64,000 nucleotides of DNA, from contig CANMMR010000002.1 in assembly GCA_947499095.1 (NCBI GenBank), forward strand, positions 1-64,000. The letters run 5' to 3'. Below are positions 59,643 to 64,000 of this stretch, one piece after another. The position numbers were made by a program, and so were the translations under genes. The stretch is from an uncultured Erythrobacter sp. Its GTDB lineage: Bacteria > Pseudomonadota > Alphaproteobacteria > Sphingomonadales > Sphingomonadaceae. The stretch's first letter is position 1. Each line of letters begins with the position of its first letter. The notes beneath the pieces were generated by a model. The model was not told the origin of the DNA, did no database searches, and saw only the letters and a list, made by a program, of their open reading frames with translations.

Positions 59643-61252
59643 GATGTTTGCGATCCTTTCCCTTTACGGGTGGCCGTCGAACGGCTGGTGGCCCGTTTCG
59701 TGCCGGTTTTCTTCGGCTTGGCAGGTGTTTTCGTTGCACCCTGCTTCTTCGCGGCGGACTTTTTGGTCGTGGTCGCGCCTTTCTTCGGCGCAGATTTCCT
59801 GGGAGCGGGCTGCTTCGCCGGTGCTTCCGCTGCCGCTTTCGCCGCATCGCGCAGTTCCTCGAAACTTTCGACGATGCACTCGATGTAGAAATCGGGATCG
59901 GGCAGCAGTTCGCGGCAGGCGGTGAAGCTGATCGTCGCCTCGTCCGTATAACTTTGGACGACGTGGCCGAGGCCCATGCCGTCGGTCAGGCAGACGAGCC
60001 CCATCTGGCTCTCCAGCCGCGCGCCGCAGAAATAGATCGGTACCGGCGGACCGGGGACATTGGTAACGACGGTCGAGAAGATCGGCCCGACCCCGCGATT
60101 GGCAAGGCCGAGGCGGGTGTACAGCTGCGCGCCGAGGCTCATCCACAGGGCCGGGCTGACCTTGCTCGCCTCGGTCATATTGCGCGCGCCCATCGCCTCG
60201 GTCATCGCTTTCGAATTCTTCGTGCGGTCGTGGCAATATTGCAGCCGGTCCAGCGGATCTTCGATATGCGTGCCCAGCGGGGCGACCATGGCGGCGACCT
60301 GGTTCCCCATGTCGCCCTTCTCGTCCGTGGTGCGGACCGAGATCGGGGCCATGGCGGTCAGCGTCTTTTTGGGCAGCTCATCCTTGGCGATAAGGTATTT
60401 CCGCATCGCGCCGCCGACGATGGCGAGAAACACGTCGTTGACCTTCGCGCCATCGACCGCCTGCCGGATCATCTTGATATCGGCGAGCGGCACACTGCGC
60501 CCCTCGACCACGCGATGGCCCGAAATCTTGCGGTTGAAGCGCGTCTTGGGTGCGATCATCTCTCGCGAGAGGTCGAATTCCTTGGCAACCATGCCCTTGA
60601 GCGCTTTTGCGAGGCCGGGTGCAGCCTTGGCCGCGACTTCCAGCTGCTTCATCGGGTTGGTGATCGCGTTGAAATAGCTTTTGCCGAGCAGTTCGACGGG
60701 ATTGGGTACCTTCTCCGGCTGCCAGTCATCGGGGCTGTTCGGCGGCGGTTCGTTCGGATCGAGCGTGTGCATCGCCTCCAGCAGATCGACCCCGCTCATC
60801 CCGTCGATTGCGGCGTGATGGACCTTAGTCACCATGGCGTAGCTGCCTTTCGCAACGCCTTCGATGTTATCCAGCCCTTCGACGATGGTGAACTCCCAAG
60901 GCGGTCGCTTGAGATCGAGCGGGCGCGAAAAGATGCGTGCGGCCTGGATGCAAAGCTGCCGCCAGTCGCCCGGCTTGGGCAGGGCGATGTGGCGGACGTG
61001 ATATTCCAGGTCGAAGTCAGGGTCCTCGATCCAGTAGGGATAGTCGAGGTCGAAGGGCACGCGCACCAGCCGCTGGCGGATCGTGCGGCTGAGTTGCATG
61101 CGGCTCTCGAAGAAGGCGAGTATGTCCTTGAACCGGACGAAGCCGCCGGGCGCGGTCTCCGGGTTGTAGATCAGGATCGAGCCGATGTGCATCGGCGAAT
61201 TGCGCGTTTCCAGCGCGACGAAGCTCGCATCCATGCCCTGAAGTTGGCGCAT
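59639..61252 (-). CDS. wax ester synthase/diacylglycerol acyltransferase with basic tail
   Basis: 537 residues. The WS/DGAT catalytic motif HHxxxDG is VHHAAIDGMSG (about 140-150). MRQLQGMDASFVALETRNSP, the matching N-terminus, and NVPGPPVPIYFCGA are family signatures. The enzyme moves acyl groups from acyl-CoA to alcohols or diacylglycerol, forming storage lipids. From about residue 470 to the end there is a Lys/Ala/Pro/Thr-rich tail of roughly 65 residues, like histone H1 or the AlgP/PHA-granule type tails. It is followed directly by the lipase-like hydrolase (ATGA overlap). Confidence 0.9.
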   Translation of the reverse strand: MRQLQGMDASFVALETRNSPMHIGSILIYNPETAPGGFVRFKDILAFFESRMQLSRTIRQRLVRVPFDLDYPYWIEDPDFDLEYHVRHIALPKPGDWRQLCIQAARIFSRPLDLKRPPWEFTIVEGLDNIEGVAKGSYAMVTKVHHAAIDGMSGVDLLEAMHTLDPNEPPPNSPDDWQPEKVPNPVELLGKSYFNAITNPMKQLEVAAKAAPGLAKALKGMVAKEFDLSREMIAPKTRFNRKISGHRVVEGRSVPLADIKMIRQAVDGAKVNDVFLAIVGGAMRKYLIAKDELPKKTLTAMAPISVRTTDEKGDMGNQVAAMVAPLGTHIEDPLDRLQYCHDRTKNSKAMTEAMGARNMTEASKVSPALWMSLGAQLYTRLGLANRGVGPIFSTVVTNVPGPPVPIYFCGARLESQMGLVCLTDGMGLGHVVQSYTDEATISFTACRELLPDPDFYIECIVESFEELRDAAKAAAEAPAKQPAPRKSAPKKGATTTKKSAAKKQGATKTPAKPKKTGTKRATSRSTATRKGKGSQTS

Positions 61253-61447
61253 ATATTGCCTTTCTGCGCTACCGCTTCGCTACTTGAGCGCGCGATGTTC
61301 CTTTCTGCGCCACCATCCATCGAAGAATGTGCGGCGGCATCCCCTGCGCGGCCCGTGTTTTCACGGGTCCGTAACATAAGAAGCTAGCGAATCTGCGGTT
61401 CCGGTCAACTTGCCGCGCCCGTCAACGCCTTCCCTAACGGCGGGACC

Positions 61448-62620
61448 TTACAGAGCCTCCCCAGCCGCGACCCCGCTCGCCCAGGCCCATTGGAAATTGT
61501 AGCCGCCCAGCCAGCCGGTGACGTCGACCGCTTCGCCGATGGCGTAGAGGCCGGGAATTCGCTTTGCTTCCATGGTTTTGCTGGAAAGTTCGGCGGTCGA
61601 AATCCCGCCGACGGTGGCCTCCGCCTTGGCGAAGCCCTCGGTGCCGTTGGGTCGAAACTCCCAGCGGCGCAACCGCTCTTCCGCGGCCCGCAGTGTCTTA
61701 TCGGGCGCATTGCCCAGCTCGGTCGCTATGCCCAGCTTTTCGGCGAGAATGTCGGCCAGCCGGTCGGGCAGGGCATCGCGCAGCAATGATTTGAGCGTGG
61801 CGCGCGGCGTTTCGCGCTTGGCTTCGAGCAGCCAGCCATCGGCGTGGTCGGGCAGGAAGTTCACCACCACCGGCTCGCCCGGCGACCAGTAGCTGCTCGC
61901 TTGCAGGATCGACGGGCCGGACAGACCGCGATGGGTGAACAGGGCGGCTTCGGGGAAGCTGGCCTTGCCTGCGCTCGCGACGACCAACGCGGAAACGCCT
62001 GAAATTTCGCGAAACAGCACCTCTTCGCCGCCGAGTGTCAGCGGGACGAGGGCAGGGCGCGGCTCGACCACCTTGAGCCCGAATTGCCGAGCGAGATCAT
62101 AGGCGAAGCCTGTTGCGCCCATTTTGGGGATAGAGGGACCGCCGGTGGCAATCACGAGGGCTGGTGCGGTGTATGTCGCGGTTTGCGTGGTGACGGTGAA
62201 GACGCCGTCATGCTCGACCGAGGCGACCTCCTCGCCGCAGCGCACATCCACCTCGCCTTTCACGCATTCCTCCAGCAGCATTGCCACGATCTGCGTGGCC
62301 GACCCGTCGCAAAATAGCTGGCCCAGCGTCTTCTCGTGCCAAGCGATCCCGTAACTCTCGACCAGCGCCAGGAAATCACGCGCCGTGTACCGCGCCAGCG
62401 CGCTCTTCGCGAAATGCGGGTTTTGCGAGAGATAATTCGCCGGACCCGCGCCGATATTGGTGAAATTGCACCGCCCGCCACCGGAGATGAGGATCTTCTT
62501 CCCCGGCTTCTCCGCGCGTTCGAGCACCAGCACGCGCTTGCCCCGTTGGCCCGCGCGCGCCGCGCACATCAGCCCGGCGGCCCCTGCGCCCAGCACGATC
62601 GCATCGTAACGTTCCGCCAT
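61448..62620 (-). CDS. BaiN/HI0933-like FAD-dependent oxidoreductase
   Basis: 390 residues. The FAD-binding start is YDAIVLGAGAAGLMCAARAG, followed by KILISGGGRCNFTN, ALVIATGGPSIPKMGATGFA and the C-terminal GLYAIGEAVDVTGWLGGYN. The HI0933/BaiN family of flavoproteins binds FAD and often has an unknown substrate; some act on bile acid-like molecules. It starts at ATG 62620, 2 bp after the stop of the permease gene (62622), so they are co-transcribed. Confidence 0.88.
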   Translation of the reverse strand: MAERYDAIVLGAGAAGLMCAARAGQRGKRVLVLERAEKPGKKILISGGGRCNFTNIGAGPANYLSQNPHFAKSALARYTARDFLALVESYGIAWHEKTLGQLFCDGSATQIVAMLLEECVKGEVDVRCGEEVASVEHDGVFTVTTQTATYTAPALVIATGGPSIPKMGATGFAYDLARQFGLKVVEPRPALVPLTLGGEEVLFREISGVSALVVASAGKASFPEAALFTHRGLSGPSILQASSYWSPGEPVVVNFLPDHADGWLLEAKRETPRATLKSLLRDALPDRLADILAEKLGIATELGNAPDKTLRAAEERLRRWEFRPNGTEGFAKAEATVGGISTAELSSKTMEAKRIPGLYAIGEAVDVTGWLGGYNFQWAWASGVAAGEAL

Positions 62621-62621
62621 G

Positions 62622-63905
62622 TCAGGCCTCGTCGAGCGCGTAATCCGGCTGCTGACGCGCGGCGACGAAATACAGCACCGCGCCGACCACCAGGATACCG
62701 CCGAGCACCATCCAGGCCTGCAGCGCCGTCTGGCTGGCGATAAAGAGCGAGCTGCCGACCGCGAAGATCACGCAGGCGAGATGTAGCGGCACGATCCGTC
62801 CCTCGCGATGCTCCAGCACGGGCAGGGCGCAGCTGGTCACGATATAGGTCACCAAGCGGATCAGCGTGCCCGCCACGGCCAGTACGGTAAAGCCCTCCCA
62901 CAGCCCGAACAGGATGGCCGCCACACCATAGAACAGGATGGCGTTGAACGGCGTGAGGAAGCGCGGGTGCACATAGGCGAACCAGCTCGGCAGCATGCCG
63001 CGCCGCGCCATTCCGTACATCAGCCGCGGCTGGGCGACGCCGCTGGCGAAATTGTTCGCCCCGATGCTGAAGCTGGCGGCGATCACGATGGCGAGCGACC
63101 CGATCTGGCCCATCGCCGCTTCGGCAGAGCCGGCCAGCGCATTGTTCTCGCCCGCGAATTCGGGACCGATCAGGATGAAGGCCCAGATCACCGCCATGTA
63201 GATCAGCGTGACCCCGCTCACCATGGTGACGATCGACAGCGGCACGTCGCGCTTGGGGTTCTTGAATTCGCCCGCCGCCTCGATCACGCCTTCGAAGCCG
63301 ATGAAGGCGTAGAAGGTGAGCAGAATGACCGTCTCGACCTGGCTGAACTGCGGTAGGGCGATTGCGCCCAATTCGCCCCCTGCGAAAAAGGCCGAGACGA
63401 CCAACGCGGCGAGCGGCACCAGCTTGATTGCGGTCATGATCCCCAGCGTCCCGACCGAGGCGCGCATGCCGTAAAGATTGATTGCGGTAATGATCGCCAG
63501 CCCGACCGCCACTGCGACGGGCGCGGCAATCGGCCCGTCCAGTCCCGGGAACAGGACCGCAAGGTAAGCGACCATCACATGCATATTCGCCGCCGCTGTT
63601 ACGATCGCGCTGACATAGCGCGCCCAGCCCGCCTGGAAGCCGACGAAGCGCCCGAACGCCGCCTCGCCATAGAGCACCGATCCGCCGCTATGTTCGAACC
63701 GCGCGCTCATCCAGGCATAGCACAGCGCCAGCGGCAGGAAGAGCACACCGCCCACCAGCATCATCCACGGCGCGAAATTGCCGACCGCCGCCACCAGCAC
63801 GGCGGGCAGGGCGAAGATGCCGGCCCCGATCATCCCGTTGAGCGGGAACAGCGCCGTCCCCCAGAAGCCGACCGTGCGCGGCGGTGCGATGTCTTTCCCG
63901 TCCAT
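62622..63905 (-). CDS. APC-family amino acid permease
   Basis: 427 residues with about twelve membrane helices. The conserved first helix reads ALFPLNGMIGAGIFALPAVL (GxGIF-like motif). Others include YAFIGFEGVIEAAGEFKNPK, with the family FEG, and KRDVPLSIVTMVSG. This is amino acid/polyamine transport by the APC superfamily, substrate undefined. The start at 63905 faces the left end of the next gene. The flavoprotein gene follows 1 bp after its stop. Confidence 0.88.
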   Translation of the reverse strand: MDGKDIAPPRTVGFWGTALFPLNGMIGAGIFALPAVLVAAVGNFAPWMMLVGGVLFLPLALCYAWMSARFEHSGGSVLYGEAAFGRFVGFQAGWARYVSAIVTAAANMHVMVAYLAVLFPGLDGPIAAPVAVAVGLAIITAINLYGMRASVGTLGIMTAIKLVPLAALVVSAFFAGGELGAIALPQFSQVETVILLTFYAFIGFEGVIEAAGEFKNPKRDVPLSIVTMVSGVTLIYMAVIWAFILIGPEFAGENNALAGSAEAAMGQIGSLAIVIAASFSIGANNFASGVAQPRLMYGMARRGMLPSWFAYVHPRFLTPFNAILFYGVAAILFGLWEGFTVLAVAGTLIRLVTYIVTSCALPVLEHREGRIVPLHLACVIFAVGSSLFIASQTALQAWMVLGGILVVGAVLYFVAARQQPDYALDEA

Positions 63906-63969
63906 GGCGGGTGGGGATGACGCGAAACGCGACTTTGCACAAGCGGAGTGCGCGCACTATCTGCGACCC

Positions 63970-64000
63970 ATGTCGCGCACGAAAGCCGGTTCCCCCCACG
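63970..64000 (+). CDS. possible 5' end of a plus-strand gene (partial)
   Basis: ATG 63970 opens a frame reading MSRTKAGSPH to the window edge, divergent from the permease gene. The nearest purine-rich site (GGAG, about 20 bp upstream) is too far to be convincing. Ten codons do not allow a family call. Confidence 0.3.
   Translation, partial: MSRTKAGSPH

Overview
The window looks like a chromosomal segment of a sphingomonad alphaproteobacterium, probably Erythrobacteraceae (Erythrobacter/Qipengyuania-like). The evidence is high GC, a CcrM-type GANTC adenine methyltransferase, three TonB-dependent receptors, a split three-gene proton-translocating transhydrogenase preceded by an aa3 oxidase subunit IV peptide, and a WS/DGAT acyltransferase. 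There is no rRNA, CRISPR array, transposase, integrase or phage gene. The one tRNA is tRNA-Phe.

Layout. 1-600: tail of an unknown membrane protein, then a short peptide with a double-glycine (bacteriocin-type) leader, translationally coupled to a two-helix membrane protein. 800-9,700: DUF4349 lipoprotein, PfpI protein, parC, a frameshifted gene, a duplicated-domain periplasmic protein, the DUF1285-Nudix-CCA cluster, an 83-bp palindrome and a GNAT enzyme. 9,800-20,800: PQQ-type sugar dehydrogenase, rnhB, two SDRs, a sulfotransferase-like gene, ccrM with a dense GANTC cluster upstream, a large TonB receptor and folP. 20,800-29,100: an NtrC-like regulator with a GAFAGA instead of GAFTGA loop, the aa3-IV/pntAA/pntAB/pntB operon, and a beta-helix/diheme cytochrome/hydrolase operon. 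29,200-36,400: racemase homologue, S8 protease, dgt, ABA4-like protein, acyl-CoA ligase, DUF938 methyltransferase and an entericidin-like lipoprotein. 36,400-43,400: an orphan CpaF ATPase, EamA exporter, glmS and a GGDEF-EAL protein. 43,400-52,800: purQ/purS, TonB receptor, M16 peptidase, purC, CPA1 antiporter and wrbA. 52,800-64,000: HprK-like kinase, tRNA-Phe, the yacG-RNaseE/G-like-maf-infA translation/RNA cluster, a TonB receptor carrying a Cys-repeat insert, a lipase/WS-DGAT pair, a BaiN-like flavoprotein and an APC permease.

Genes are tightly packed. Many neighbours overlap by ATGA/GTGA/TTGA, and several convergent pairs have only 0-13 bp between stops. Most of the window is housekeeping. 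The accessory parts are the first 600 bp, the frameshifted gene at 5.0-5.8 kb, the coiled-coil gene at 20.2 kb, the HprK-like kinase and the insert-bearing receptor at 56-59 kb. The best candidates for something undescribed are the double-glycine peptide module at the left edge and the Cys-repeat domain inside the third TonB receptor. Next come the GANTC cluster in front of ccrM, the uncharacterised beta-helix/diheme cytochrome operon and the histone-H1-like tail on the wax ester synthase. Starts were chosen by eye from ribosome-binding sites, signal peptides and family N-termini; no database search was run.
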